64,000 nucleotides of DNA from CAWALV01 sp963782965 (GTDB taxonomy: Bacteria; Actinomycetota; Actinomycetes; Acidothermales; Acidothermaceae), in contig CAWALV010000002.1 of NCBI GenBank assembly GCA_963782965.1, positions 434,001-498,000 of the forward strand, written 5' to 3'. Numbering within the stretch: the first letter of the stretch is position 1; the number at the start of each line of letters is the position of its first letter. The position numbers and the translations under genes are program-made. Under the pieces are notes generated by a model, which was not told where the DNA came from, did not search any database, and was given only the letters and a program-made list of their open reading frames with translations. Positions 34,441 to 42,827 of this stretch are shown piece after piece.

Positions 34441-34923
34441 ATGACGTTCCAGGTCGGCGAGACGGTTGTTTATCCCCATCATGGGGCTGCGCTCATCGAA
34501 GCTATCGAGAGCCGGGTGATCAAGGGCGAGGAAAAGATGTACCTCGTGCTCAAGGTCGCTCAAGGCGATCTCACGGTCCGAGTACCCGCCGACAATGCCG
34601 AGTTCGTCGGCGTGCGTGATGTTGTCGGCCAGGACGGTCTCGATCGTGTGTTCGAGGTTTTGCGCGCCCCCCACACCGAGGAGCCGACCAACTGGTCGCG
34701 CCGCTACAAGGCCAATCTCGAGAAGCTGGCATCCGGTGATGTCAACAAGGTCGCCGAGGTCGTCCGCGACCTGTGGCGCCGCGATCGCGAGCGCGGCCTG
34801 TCCGCCGGCGAGAAAAGAATGCTCGCAAAAGCCCGCCAGATCCTTGTGAGCGAGCTTGCTCTTGCCGAAGGCACCAACGAGGACAAAGCCGAAGCCATCC
34901 TCGACGAGGTGCTCGCTTCCTGA
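34441..34923 (+). CDS. carD: CarD-family RNA polymerase-binding regulator
   Basis: A 160-residue protein. The N-terminal RNA polymerase interaction domain is MTFQVGETVVYPHHGAAL and MYLVLKVAQGDLTVRVPADN. The C-terminal helical DNA-binding domain contains the tryptophan used to wedge the promoter bubble, in TNWSRRYKANLEKL, and VVRDLWRRDRERGLSAGEKRML. CarD stabilises open complexes, mainly at rRNA and stress promoters. A TATCCT at 34407-34412 could be its -10. Downstream PIN/TRAM, ispD and ispF are in the expected order. Confidence 0.96.
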   Translation: MTFQVGETVVYPHHGAALIEAIESRVIKGEEKMYLVLKVAQGDLTVRVPADNAEFVGVRDVVGQDGLDRVFEVLRAPHTEEPTNWSRRYKANLEKLASGDVNKVAEVVRDLWRRDRERGLSAGEKRMLAKARQILVSELALAEGTNEDKAEAILDEVLAS

Positions 34924-35057
34924 TCAGACGTCACGTCTGAGGCACGGATCGTCGGGATCGCCAGGCTGAGTCTTCAGCGCGGTCTCGACCGCCGCCGGGT
35001 GTTCCCGGTGGCCGCCCGCCGTTGGGCCCGTGCCCGGCGGCCCGATCCGGAGCTGAC

Positions 35058-36224
35058 ATGACGCCGAACTCGCCGCAGGCGCGGACGCCGCAGAAGCTGC
35101 GCGCGCCAACGATCGTCGTCGACGTCCTCCGGCTCCTCGTCGTCGTGTTCTTCGCCGGTATCGGCTACGAGGTGGCGCGGCGCCTCAACAGCACCCACAA
35201 CGTTCTCGGGCCGTTCAACGGTGTCGTCGTGGGGGTCATCGTCGGCTCTGGGCTCGGCTACGTCATCGGCGGTGTCGCCGGACGCAGCGCCGTGACCGCT
35301 GTCGGGCGCACCGAGCAAAGCTTGCGGAACGTCTCGGCCGAGCAGCTGATCGCCAGCGCCATCGGCGGCATCATCGGCGTTCTCATCGGCGCCGGCATCG
35401 CGTGGCCGGTCTTTCTGCTCCTCGAACCGTTCCTCGCCTTCCCGATGTTCGGGTTCGTGGTCGCCGTCATGGGGTTCTTGGGCTACCGGCTCGGCGCGAA
35501 CCGGCGAGAGGACGTGCTGCGGATGTTCGCGTCGCAGGCCGGGATGGGTCCCCGCCCGATCGCCGTGTCGGCGCTGCCGCGGATCGTCGACACCTCAGTG
35601 GCCATCGACGGCCGCATTCTCGACATCGCCCGGGCCGGCTTCCTGCACGGCACTTTCCTCGTACCCTCGCCGGTCCTCTCCGAGTTGCAGGCCCTTGCCG
35701 ACGCCGGCGACGACACCCGGCGGAGCAAAGGTCGTCGCGGGCTCCAGGTGCTGGAGGTTCTCAAGCGGGAGCCGGGCATCGCGGTCGAAGTGCTCGAGGA
35801 CGACGTCCCGGCGGTCGCCGAGACCGACGCGAAGTTGATCCGCTTGTGCCTCGATCGTGAACTGCCTCTGCTCACCCTCGACACCAACCTCGCCAAGGTG
35901 GCGGCGCTTGCCGGTGTTCGGGTCATGAACCTGCACGGCCTAGCGTTGGCGTTGCGGCCGGCGGTCACTGCTGGCGACGATGTCGTCGTTCACCTGCTGC
36001 GTGCCGGCAAGGAGGCCGCGCAGGCGGTGGGTTACCTCGATGACGGCACCATGGTGGTCGTGGAACGCTCGCGCGACCGGATCGGTGAGGAGGTGGCGGT
36101 GCGAGTGACCAGTGTCTTGACCACGGCCAACGGCCGGATGGTCTTCGGGCATCCGGTGAACGGCTCGGATGCGCACGTGTCGGTGGCCGGTATCGTCGGC
36201 CACCCGCGCGGCGCGGCCCGGTGA
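35058..36224 (+). CDS. PIN/TRAM-domain membrane protein (YacL-like)
   Basis: A 388-residue protein. Four membrane helices occupy about residues 20-145. A PIN nuclease-like domain follows, with the acidic residues in RIVDTSVAIDGRI, AETDAKLIRLC and LLTLDTNLAKVA. A C-terminal TRAM-type beta-barrel, for RNA binding, contains VGYLDDGTMVVVERSRDRIG. The start is ATG 35058. The family (Bacillus YacL) is thought to act on RNA near the membrane. It overlaps ispD by four bases, so it is in the same operon. Confidence 0.92.
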   Translation: MTPNSPQARTPQKLRAPTIVVDVLRLLVVVFFAGIGYEVARRLNSTHNVLGPFNGVVVGVIVGSGLGYVIGGVAGRSAVTAVGRTEQSLRNVSAEQLIASAIGGIIGVLIGAGIAWPVFLLLEPFLAFPMFGFVVAVMGFLGYRLGANRREDVLRMFASQAGMGPRPIAVSALPRIVDTSVAIDGRILDIARAGFLHGTFLVPSPVLSELQALADAGDDTRRSKGRRGLQVLEVLKREPGIAVEVLEDDVPAVAETDAKLIRLCLDRELPLLTLDTNLAKVAALAGVRVMNLHGLALALRPAVTAGDDVVVHLLRAGKEAAQAVGYLDDGTMVVVERSRDRIGEEVAVRVTSVLTTANGRMVFGHPVNGSDAHVSVAGIVGHPRGAAR

Positions 36225-36928
36225 GCGTCGCCGCAATCGTGCCCGCGGCCGGGCGCGGCGAGCGGCTCGGCCCCGGGCAGCCCAAAGCGCTGCGCGAACT
36301 CGGCGGCGTCCCCATGCTGGTGCACGCCGTCCGGGCGCTTTCTCGAGCGCGCCTCGTCGATCTCGTCGTCGTCGCCGCCCCGCCCGACGGCGTCGGCAGC
36401 GTGAAGTCTCTCCTCGCGTTGCACGAGATCGGGGCCGAAGTGAGCGTGGTGGCAGGCGGGGAGGAGCGACAGGACTCAGTCGCGCGTGCGCTCGAAGCGC
36501 TGCCGCCGGACGCCGACATCGTGCTGGTCCATGACGCGGCGCGGCCGTTGGCGCCGAGCGAGCTCGTCGACGTCGTCGCAGCAGCGGTGCTGAGCGGCAA
36601 CGTCGCGGTTGTGCCGGGTCTCCCCGTCGCCGATACCGTGAAGCGCGTGGCGATCTCCGGCAACGGTCAGGAGTCGGTCGTCGAGACGATCGCGCGCGGC
36701 GACCTGCGGGCGATCCAGACTCCGCAAGGCTTCGAGCGTGCCGTGCTCGCCAAGGCGCACGCCGAAGCCGCCGGGATCATGACGGACGACGCCGGGCTGG
36801 TCGAACGGCTCGGGATCAAGGTGTCGGTCGTGCCGGGGTCGCCCGAAGCCTTCAAGATCACCCGGCCGCTGGATCTGCTGGTGGCCGAGATGGTGCTCGC
36901 CGAACGCCGGGCCAACGGTGCTCTCTGA
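36221..36928 (+). CDS. ispD: 2-C-methyl-D-erythritol 4-phosphate cytidylyltransferase
   Basis: A 235-residue enzyme of the MEP isoprenoid pathway, which couples CTP to methylerythritol phosphate. The nucleotide loop AAIVPAAGRGERLGPGQPKAL, GGEERQDSVARAL, VLVHDAARPL, and IQTPQGFER followed by TDDAGLVE are all present. The start GTG overlaps the PIN/TRAM stop. The next step but one, ispF, is encoded two bases downstream. Confidence 0.96.
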   Translation: MSVAAIVPAAGRGERLGPGQPKALRELGGVPMLVHAVRALSRARLVDLVVVAAPPDGVGSVKSLLALHEIGAEVSVVAGGEERQDSVARALEALPPDADIVLVHDAARPLAPSELVDVVAAAVLSGNVAVVPGLPVADTVKRVAISGNGQESVVETIARGDLRAIQTPQGFERAVLAKAHAEAAGIMTDDAGLVERLGIKVSVVPGSPEAFKITRPLDLLVAEMVLAERRANGAL

Positions 36929-36929
36929 C

Positions 36930-37421
36930 ATGTCACCCCTTCCTCCTTCGCTGCCGCGGGTCGGTGTGGGCGTCGACGTCCACCCGTTCGAACCCGGCCG
37001 GCCGCTGTGGGTGGCCGGCCTGCTGTGGCCGGGAGAGACCGGCCTGTCGGGCCATTCCGACGCCGACGTCGTCGCTCACGCCGCCTGCAACGCGGTGCTG
37101 TCCGCCGCCGGGCTCGGTGATCTCGGGGGGCAGTTCGGAACGAGCGAGCCGCAGTGGGCCGGCGCATCCGGGTGCGTGCTGCTGGCGGAGGCGGCACGAC
37201 GGGTGCGAGCGGCGGGGTTCGAGATCGGCAACGTGGCCGTGCAGCTCATCGGCAACGCGCCTCGGCTCGGTCCCCGACGGGCGGAGGCCGAGCAGGTGCT
37301 CGGCGACGCGGCCGGGGCGGCGGTATCGGTCAGCGCGGCGACGGCCGACGGTCTCGGGCTGACCGGGCGTGGTGAGGGCCTGGCGGCGGTGGCTACCGCC
37401 CTCGTTTACCCCCGCGGGTAA
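36930..37421 (+). CDS. ispF: 2-C-methyl-D-erythritol 2,4-cyclodiphosphate synthase
   Basis: A 163-residue MEP-pathway enzyme releasing CMP and forming the cyclic diphosphate. Zinc and substrate residues are in VGVGVDVHPF and GHSDADVVAHAACNAVL; the trimer-interface segment is ATADGLGLTGRGEGLAAVA. ATG 36930 lies two bases after ispD; a GTG at 36918, inside ispD, is an alternative start. The ispD-ispF-cysS-rlmB order is common in actinobacteria. Confidence 0.95.
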   Translation: MSPLPPSLPRVGVGVDVHPFEPGRPLWVAGLLWPGETGLSGHSDADVVAHAACNAVLSAAGLGDLGGQFGTSEPQWAGASGCVLLAEAARRVRAAGFEIGNVAVQLIGNAPRLGPRRAEAEQVLGDAAGAAVSVSAATADGLGLTGRGEGLAAVATALVYPRG

Positions 37422-37464
37422 GCGCCGACGGCGAGCTCCGGCAGGAGGTCAGTCGCTCACGCCC

Positions 37465-37470
37465 TACCCT
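37465..37470 (+). promoter_or_regulatory. Candidate -10 element of cysS
   Basis: TACCCT ends seven bases before the GTG at 37478, consistent with a leaderless cysS transcript separate from ispDF. Confidence 0.5.
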
Positions 37471-37477
37471 TGGACTC

Positions 37478-38861
37478 GTGCCACTTCGTCTCTACGACAC
37501 TCGCAGTCGCGAGATCCGCCCGTTCGTGCCACTCGAACCAGGTCGCGTCACGATGTACTTGTGCGGGGCGACCGTGCAGGCGCCGCCCCACATCGGTCAC
37601 GTCCGCTCTGCTGTCGCGTTCGATGTCTTGACGCGTTGGTTGACGGCCGGCGGCTATGAGGTGGTGCTCTGCCGCAACGTCACGGACATCGACGACAAGA
37701 TCATCGCTGCCGCGCAGGCCGAGGGCACGCCGTGGTGGCAGATCGGGCAGCGCAACTACCGGCTGTTCGACGACGCGTACACCTCTGTCGGCTGCCTGCC
37801 ACCCGCCGTCGAACCGCGTGCGACCGGCCACGTGACCGAGATGATCGAGCTGATGCGCCGGCTCATCGACGCCGGCCACGCCTACGCGAGTGGCGGCGAC
37901 GTGTACTTCGCCGTCCGATCGCATCCTGCCTACGGCGAGCTTTCCGGCCGCGACCCCGACGCCATGCAGCAAGGCGAGACCGATGTCGACAGCAAGCGTG
38001 ACCCGCTCGATTTCGCGCTGTGGAAGGGCGTCAAGCCGGGCGAACCGTGGTGGCCGAGCCCCTGGGGCGACGGCCGGCCCGGTTGGCATCTGGAGTGCTC
38101 GGCGATGGCGGAGCGGTATCTCGGAGTCGTCGTTCGACATCCACGGCGGCGGCCTCGACCTGCTGTTCCCCCATCACGAGAACGAGCTCGCGCAGTCGTC
38201 GGCCGTCGGCGACGGGTTCGCCAACTTCTGGATGCACAACGGGCTCGTCACCTTGCGCGGCGAGAAGATGAGCAAGTCGTTGGGCAACGTGCTTTCGGTG
38301 GAGAACCTGCTCGAGCACACGAGGCCCGTCGAGTTGCGGTATTACCTGGCCGCACCGCACTACCGTTCGAGTGTCGACTTCACCGAAGGATCGCTGACCG
38401 AGGCTGCCGCTGCATACCGGCGGATCGAAGGCTTCGTCACCAGAGCCACAGAGCTGGTGGGTCACGCGCCGGCGGGTGATTCGGCGTTGCCGGGCGAGTT
38501 TGTCGCGGCGATGGACGACGATCTGGGCGTGCCGCAAGCACTCGCCGTCCTGCACGGTGCGGTGCGCGTCGGGAACGCCGCTCTCGCTGACGCCGACAAG
38601 CCCCGCGTCGCCGCATACCTCGGTCAGGTCGAAGCGATGCTCGGGGTGCTCGGGTTGGGCGTGCCCACGGAGCACCGCACAGGCAGTAACCTGCGCGGGG
38701 TGGTGGGCTCGCTGGTCGAGCTCGCGTTGGCACAGCGCAGCGCCGCCCGCGAACGCAGGGACTACCAGGCTGCCGATGCCATCCGCGACCAGCTCGCGCA
38801 AGCCGGTGTCGTGGTCGAAGACACGGCAGCCGGGGTGCGTTGGCACCTACCGGCGGAGTAG
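37478..38861 (+). CDS. cysS: Cysteinyl-tRNA synthetase, split by a one-base frameshift
   Basis: The first frame (GTG 37478) encodes RLYDTRSREIRPF, the HIGH motif in APPHIGHVRSA (about residues 38-41), NVTDIDDKII and GWHLECSAMAERYLG. It then goes out of frame at about 38123-38126. The second frame resumes with SSFDIHGGGLDLLFPHHENE, the KMSKS motif in RGEKMSKSLGNV, and the C-terminal helices to TAG 38861. Removing one base gives a 460-residue protein of normal length with LG-x-x-FDIHGGG intact. The gene is normally essential and otherwise perfectly conserved, so an assembly indel is the likeliest cause. The sequence fits CysS rather than the related mycothiol ligase MshC, given the ispF/rlmB neighbours. 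Confidence 0.9.
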
Positions 38862-38869
38862 GAGCAGCA

Positions 38870-39970
38870 GTGGCGGGTGCAAAGCGCGGTGGCCAGGGCG
38901 GTCGGGGAGCCAAACCCGGGTCGCACCGTAAGGGTGCAGCGGTCGGTTCGGGTGGCCAGCGACGGCGTTCACTGGAGGGCCGCGGCCCAACGCCTGCCGC
39001 GCGCGAGCGCAAAGGCGCCGGCCCGGCGCGCGAGCGCAAAGCTGCCAGCGCGCCGGGTGACCGCAAAGTTGCCGGCCCGGCGCGCGACCGCAAAGCTGCC
39101 GGCCCGCCGCGTGACCGCAAGACTGGCGGGCCGCCGCGTGACCGCAAGGGCGCAGGTACCACGCGAGACCGGCAAGGCGGCTCCCGGTCATCGACCCGAC
39201 CCACGACGCGCGCCGGAGACGCCGGTCCGGAGACCGTGGTCGGGCGGAATCCCGTCGTCGAGGCGTTGCGTGCCGGCGTACCCGCCACGGCGCTGTACGT
39301 GGCGACCGGCATGGATCAGGACGACCGGGTACGCGAGGCCGTCAAGCGAGCCACCCAGCGCCAGATCGCCGTGCTCGACGCCGATCGTCGTGAGCTCGAC
39401 CGGTATGCGCCGGGGGCCGTGCATCAGGGCATGGTGCTGCGCGTTCCACCGTTCGAATACCTGCACCCCGACGAGTTGCTCGACCGCGCGTTCTCCCGCG
39501 GCGTCCCGTTGCTCGTAGCACTGGACGGCGTCACTGACCCGCACAACCTGGGCGCCGTCGTCCGTTCCGTCGCTGCGTTCGGTGGGCACGGGGTGCTGAT
39601 TCCCGAGCGCCGTGCGGCCGGTATGACCGCGAGCGCGTGGAAAGCATCTGCGGGTGCCGCCGCGCGGGTGCCCGTCGCCCGGGCGACCAACCTGAACCGA
39701 GCGCTGGCCGGATACACCAAGCGCGGCCTGCTCGTCGTCGGGCTGGCGGCCGACGGCGCGCTGCCGCTGATCGACCTCGAGGCGGCGACGGAGCCGCTGG
39801 TGCTCGTCATCGGGTCGGAGGGCAAGGGTCTTTCCCGGCTGGTGCAAGAACACTGCGACCTCGTCGTCTCGATTCCGATCTCGGCCGCGACCGAGTCACT
39901 GAACGCCTCGGTGGCGGCCGGCGTCGTGCTCTATGAGGTCGCGAGCCGGCGCAGCGCGGCACGCAGCTGA
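38870..39970 (+). CDS. rlmB: 23S rRNA (guanosine-2'-O-)-methyltransferase RlmB-type
   Basis: A 366-residue SpoU-family enzyme from GTG 38870 (AGGAG five bases upstream). Residues 1-115 are a basic, low-complexity extension containing a nine-residue repeat. The catalytic part starts at VVGRNPVVEALRAGV (substrate-binding domain). The knotted SPOUT domain shows VALDGVTDPHNLGAVVRSVAAFG, VLVIGSEGKGLSRLV and SIPISAATESLNASVAAGVVLYE. It methylates the ribose of a guanosine in 23S rRNA; the extension probably binds rRNA. It follows cysS by eight bases. Confidence 0.93.
   Translation: MAGAKRGGQGGRGAKPGSHRKGAAVGSGGQRRRSLEGRGPTPAARERKGAGPARERKAASAPGDRKVAGPARDRKAAGPPRDRKTGGPPRDRKGAGTTRDRQGGSRSSTRPTTRAGDAGPETVVGRNPVVEALRAGVPATALYVATGMDQDDRVREAVKRATQRQIAVLDADRRELDRYAPGAVHQGMVLRVPPFEYLHPDELLDRAFSRGVPLLVALDGVTDPHNLGAVVRSVAAFGGHGVLIPERRAAGMTASAWKASAGAAARVPVARATNLNRALAGYTKRGLLVVGLAADGALPLIDLEAATEPLVLVIGSEGKGLSRLVQEHCDLVVSIPISAATESLNASVAAGVVLYEVASRRSAARS
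39002..39178 (+). repeat. Coding 27-bp repeat (nine-residue basic unit) in rlmB
   Basis: Six and a half units of a nine-codon repeat, consensus R-D/E-R-K-x-A-G-P-x, at residues 45-103. It is in frame, Arg/Lys/Pro/Gly-rich and predicted disordered. Confidence 0.8.
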
Positions 39971-39982
39971 TCGGTCGCTCGC

Positions 39983-41233
39983 TCAGTCGCTCGCGCGGGT
40001 GCCGGTGAGTCCGGTGGGGGTAGCGCCGAGGATCGCCTGTTCGTCCGGACGGAAACGCAGCACGTTCTCGACGTAGGAGCGGGCGGCGGCGTCCATGCCG
40101 ACATCGCGTCCGGCGGCTTCCGACATGAACCACCGATGTACCAGGACCTCGTGGAAGATCTCGGCCGGGTCGAGCTTGCCCCGCAGTTCCGGCGGTACCT
40201 GTTCGAGCACGGGCTCGAACACGTCGGTGAGCCAGTGCCGGGCGACCGTCTCTTCGTCGACCTCGGTACCGGGCAGGACGGCCGCGGCACGGAACGTGTC
40301 GAGGTCGTTGAGCAAGCGTCGAGCCTGGTTCTCCTCGACGTGCAGGCCCGTGAGCTGGGACAACCGGCGCTGATGGTGGCCGGCCTCCACGACTTGTGTC
40401 TGGAGCTTCAGCCGCCGGCCATCAGGCTCGTCGATGATCTGCACTTCGCTGACGTCGAAGCCGAGCGCCGACAGGCGGCGCAGCCGCTGCTCGACCCGCC
40501 ACCACTCGTCAGCCCCGAGATACTCCGGGCGCGTGAGTTCGTGCCACAACGCCAGGTAACGGGATTCGACGCCTTCGGAGACGGCGGTCGCGTCGATGCT
40601 CTCGTCGAGGAGGCCGGCCGCCTCCAGGTCGAACAGCTCCCCGGCGATGTTGACCGACGCGATGTCGATGTCGTGCGCGCGTTGACCGTCGGAGAGTTTC
40701 GGGTGCATCTCCCCGGTCTCGGCGTCGACGAGGTACGCCGCCAGAGCGCCGGCGTCGCGCCGGAACAGCGTGTTGGACAGCGAGCAGTCCTTCCAGGCGA
40801 AACCGACGAGGTGCAAGCGGACCAGCAGTTGGGCGAGTGCGTCGAGAAGCTTGTCTGCCAGTTCGGGGTCGAGGCGTCGGGAGAACAACGCGCGGTACGG
40901 AAGCGAGAACCGCAAGTGCTTCGTCACGAGCGCGGCGTCGAGCGGCTGTCCGTCGTCCGTCGTTCGGTCGCTTACGACGCCGCGGGCGCGAACGACGGGT
41001 ACCTCGACTTTCACCAGCTCGCGGAGCAGGCGGTACTCGCGCTCGGCGACGTCGCGCGGCAGTTCCTTCACGGCGTACACCGTTCCGGAGACGCGGACGA
41101 AGCGGACGACGTGTCGCGAGATACCTCGAGGAAGCGAGACGAGCTTGTCGGCGGGCCATTCGGCGAGCGGCGTCGACCAGGGCAGGGAGAGCAGCTCGGC
41201 GGGATCCGCGGTGGTCTCGAACTGTAGGCGCAC
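39983..41233 (-). CDS. DUF4032 / lipopolysaccharide-kinase-like protein
   Basis: A 416-residue protein. The N-terminal half has a kinase-like fold (VYAVKELPRDVAEREYRLL, VPVVRARGVV, LDALAQLLVRLHLVGFAWKDCSLSNTLFR shown in part, YLVDAETGE), which keeps the catalytic-loop Asp and Asn in WKDCSLSN. The C-terminal half matches DUF4032 (ESRYLALWHELT, GLHVEENQARRLLNDL, VHRWFMSE). Substrate is unknown. The start is GTG 41233; a -10-like GACAGT on the minus strand ends six bases upstream, so it may be leaderless. It is convergent with rlmB, 12 bases apart. Confidence 0.88.
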   Translation of the reverse strand: MRLQFETTADPAELLSLPWSTPLAEWPADKLVSLPRGISRHVVRFVRVSGTVYAVKELPRDVAEREYRLLRELVKVEVPVVRARGVVSDRTTDDGQPLDAALVTKHLRFSLPYRALFSRRLDPELADKLLDALAQLLVRLHLVGFAWKDCSLSNTLFRRDAGALAAYLVDAETGEMHPKLSDGQRAHDIDIASVNIAGELFDLEAAGLLDESIDATAVSEGVESRYLALWHELTRPEYLGADEWWRVEQRLRRLSALGFDVSEVQIIDEPDGRRLKLQTQVVEAGHHQRRLSQLTGLHVEENQARRLLNDLDTFRAAAVLPGTEVDEETVARHWLTDVFEPVLEQVPPELRGKLDPAEIFHEVLVHRWFMSEAAGRDVGMDAAARSYVENVLRFRPDEQAILGATPTGLTGTRASD

Positions 41234-41287
41234 GACACCACTGTCACACGCGTGGCGCTACCATCGGCGGACAGTACCGATTCTCCC

Positions 41288-41360
41288 GCCGGCGTGGCGC
41301 AATTGGCAGCGCATCCGACTTGTAATCGGAAGGTTAGGGGTTCGATTCCCCTCGCCGGCT
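41288..41360 (+). tRNA. tRNA-Thr (anticodon TGT)
   Basis: A 73-base cloverleaf. The acceptor stem is GCCGGCG with CGCCGGC and discriminator T. The anticodon stem TCCGA/TCGGA closes the loop CTTGTAA, giving TGT. The T-arm GTTCGATTC is standard. CCA is not encoded. Confidence 0.96.
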
Positions 41361-41424
41361 CCGACCCGGTCGGCTCCGACCCGGCTCCGTTCCCCGCGGC
41401 GATCTCCCGTGCTTGCCCACACGT

Positions 41425-41464
41425 GCCGAAGGCTTCGTGCACCCAGGTGCACGAAGCCTTCGGC
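41425..41464. terminator. Perfect 19-bp palindrome between tRNA-Thr and a convergent gene
   Basis: Arms 41425-41443 and 41446-41464 pair perfectly around a two-base centre. The element lies 64 bases after the tRNA and 17 bases after (minus sense) the small membrane gene, so it can act as a bidirectional terminator. There is no T-tract. Confidence 0.75.
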
Positions 41465-41481
41465 GAACGGGAGTCAGCGAC

Positions 41482-41640
41482 TCACCATCGGTACCAGCGC
41501 GAGCCCTCACCCGAGCGGAACGCGAACCCGATGATCCAGGCAAGGAAGAAGATGACGGCGATGATCCAGAGCCAGTGCAGCGCGAACCCGAGACCACCGA
41601 AAATGAGAGCGAGTAGCAGAACGAGCAGAATCAAACCCAT
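41482..41640 (-). CDS. Lmo0937-like small hydrophobic protein
   Basis: A 52-residue protein from ATG 41640, with GGAGG seven bases upstream. Two hydrophobic stretches (LILLVLLLALIFGGLGFAL and WIIAVIFFLAWIIGF) are followed by RSGEGSRWYRW. This is the short, stress-associated membrane-protein type typified by Listeria Lmo0937. Molecular function is unknown. Confidence 0.82.
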   Translation of the reverse strand: MGLILLVLLLALIFGGLGFALHWLWIIAVIFFLAWIIGFAFRSGEGSRWYRW

Positions 41641-41761
41641 GACGTCCTCCACGGACGAGAGTGTGAACGGGACTGTGGACGAGGCGATTTGCCGGACGTT
41701 CGTGCCGGCGCCTTGATGGTTTGGATGGGCGAGAGTTCGCCAGGCAGAAAGCGCTTTACGA

Positions 41762-42004
41762 CTAGTAGACGTCGTGCCGCTCGACCGTGCGCTCGCGCAC
41801 CAGTGGTTCGCGGGTGTCTTGTTCGATGACAGTCGAACGGCGGCGTGGTGCGAAGACCGCAAGAACGACGACGAGCCCGATGCCGCCGGCAACCATCAAG
41901 ATGATTCCGATGGTTTGGAGAGAGATCCCGCTCACCGTGGCATGGACGGCGAACGTCAAGATGGCGCCAGCCGCGATGAGGAACATCGCAACGCCAATAC
42001 CCAT
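41762..42004 (-). CDS. Small two-helix membrane protein (DUF6458-like)
   Basis: An 80-residue protein from ATG 42004, with GGAGG eight bases upstream. It begins MGIGVAMFLIAAGAILTFAV, with a second helix IGIILMVAGGIGLVVVLAVF, then a charged tail RRRSTVIEQDTREP and VRERTVERHDVY. The layout matches a family of actinobacterial small membrane proteins of unknown role. It is separated from the next small gene by 121 bases with no evident feature. Confidence 0.82.
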   Translation of the reverse strand: MGIGVAMFLIAAGAILTFAVHATVSGISLQTIGIILMVAGGIGLVVVLAVFAPRRRSTVIEQDTREPLVRERTVERHDVY

Positions 42005-42143
42005 GGAGTGCCTCCCAGAAGTCGTCCGGCGAATCATCGACGGACTGTGCGACCAGGGAGATACCCGTGATCGAAACGCCGAAACTGCGTGCCCACTTGT
42101 AGCGCGCTGACCAGCACAAATGCAGCCGTGTAAGGAAAGTGCC

Positions 42144-42827
42144 TTACGGCTCGAACTTGTAGCCAAGGCCTCTGACGGTCACCAAATGGCGGGGTTGTGA
42201 CGGTTCTGCCTCGATGCGGCTGCGCAGGCGTTTGACGTGCACATCGAGGGTCTTCGTGTCGCCGACGTAGTCGCTGCCCCAGAGGCGGTCGATCAGCTGA
42301 TGGCGGGTGAGCACCCGCCCGGCGTTGCGGAGAAACATCTCGAGCAGCTCGAACTCGCGCAGCGGCAGCGTCACCGGCGCTCCGCGTACCGTGACCGTGT
42401 GCCGCTCGGCGTCCAGTCGTACCGGGCCGGCCTCGACGATGCCCAAGTCGGTTGCTTCCAGTGCGTCGCTGCGCCGGCGCAGCACTGCTCGAATGCGTGC
42501 GACGAGTTCGCGCGAGGAGAACGGTTTCGTCACGTAGTCGTCGGCGCCGAGTTCGAGACCGACCACCTTGTCGATCTCACTGTCGCGCGCGGTCAGCATG
42601 ATGACCGGTACGTCGCTGCGTTCTCGAAGCTGCCGGCAGACCTCTGTCCCCGGCAGGCCGGGCAGCATCAGGTCGAGCAGGACGAGGTCGGCGCCGTGCC
42701 GGTCGAACGCTTCGAGCCCCGCAGGGCCCGATGGTGCGACCCGGACGTCGAAACCCTCACGGCTGAGCATGTACGACAGCGTCTCGGAGAACGACTCCTC
42801 GTCTTCGATGACGAGCAGCTGGGTCAC
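42144..42827 (-). CDS. regX3: Response regulator RegX3 (OmpR family)
   Basis: A 227-residue regulator from GTG 42827, overlapping the kinase stop. The receiver domain has the acidic pocket IEDEESF, the phospho-acceptor Asp in LVLLDLMLPGLPG, the Thr in IMLTARD and the Lys in YVTKPF. The winged-helix output domain contains LPLREFELLEMFLRNAGRVLTR and TLDVHVKRLRSRIE. RegX3 activates pst and other phosphate-starvation genes by binding PHO-box-like repeats, one of which lies before pstS here. Confidence 0.95.
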   Translation of the reverse strand: MTQLLVIEDEESFSETLSYMLSREGFDVRVAPSGPAGLEAFDRHGADLVLLDLMLPGLPGTEVCRQLRERSDVPVIMLTARDSEIDKVVGLELGADDYVTKPFSSRELVARIRAVLRRRSDALEATDLGIVEAGPVRLDAERHTVTVRGAPVTLPLREFELLEMFLRNAGRVLTRHQLIDRLWGSDYVGDTKTLDVHVKRLRSRIEAEPSQPRHLVTVRGLGYKFEP

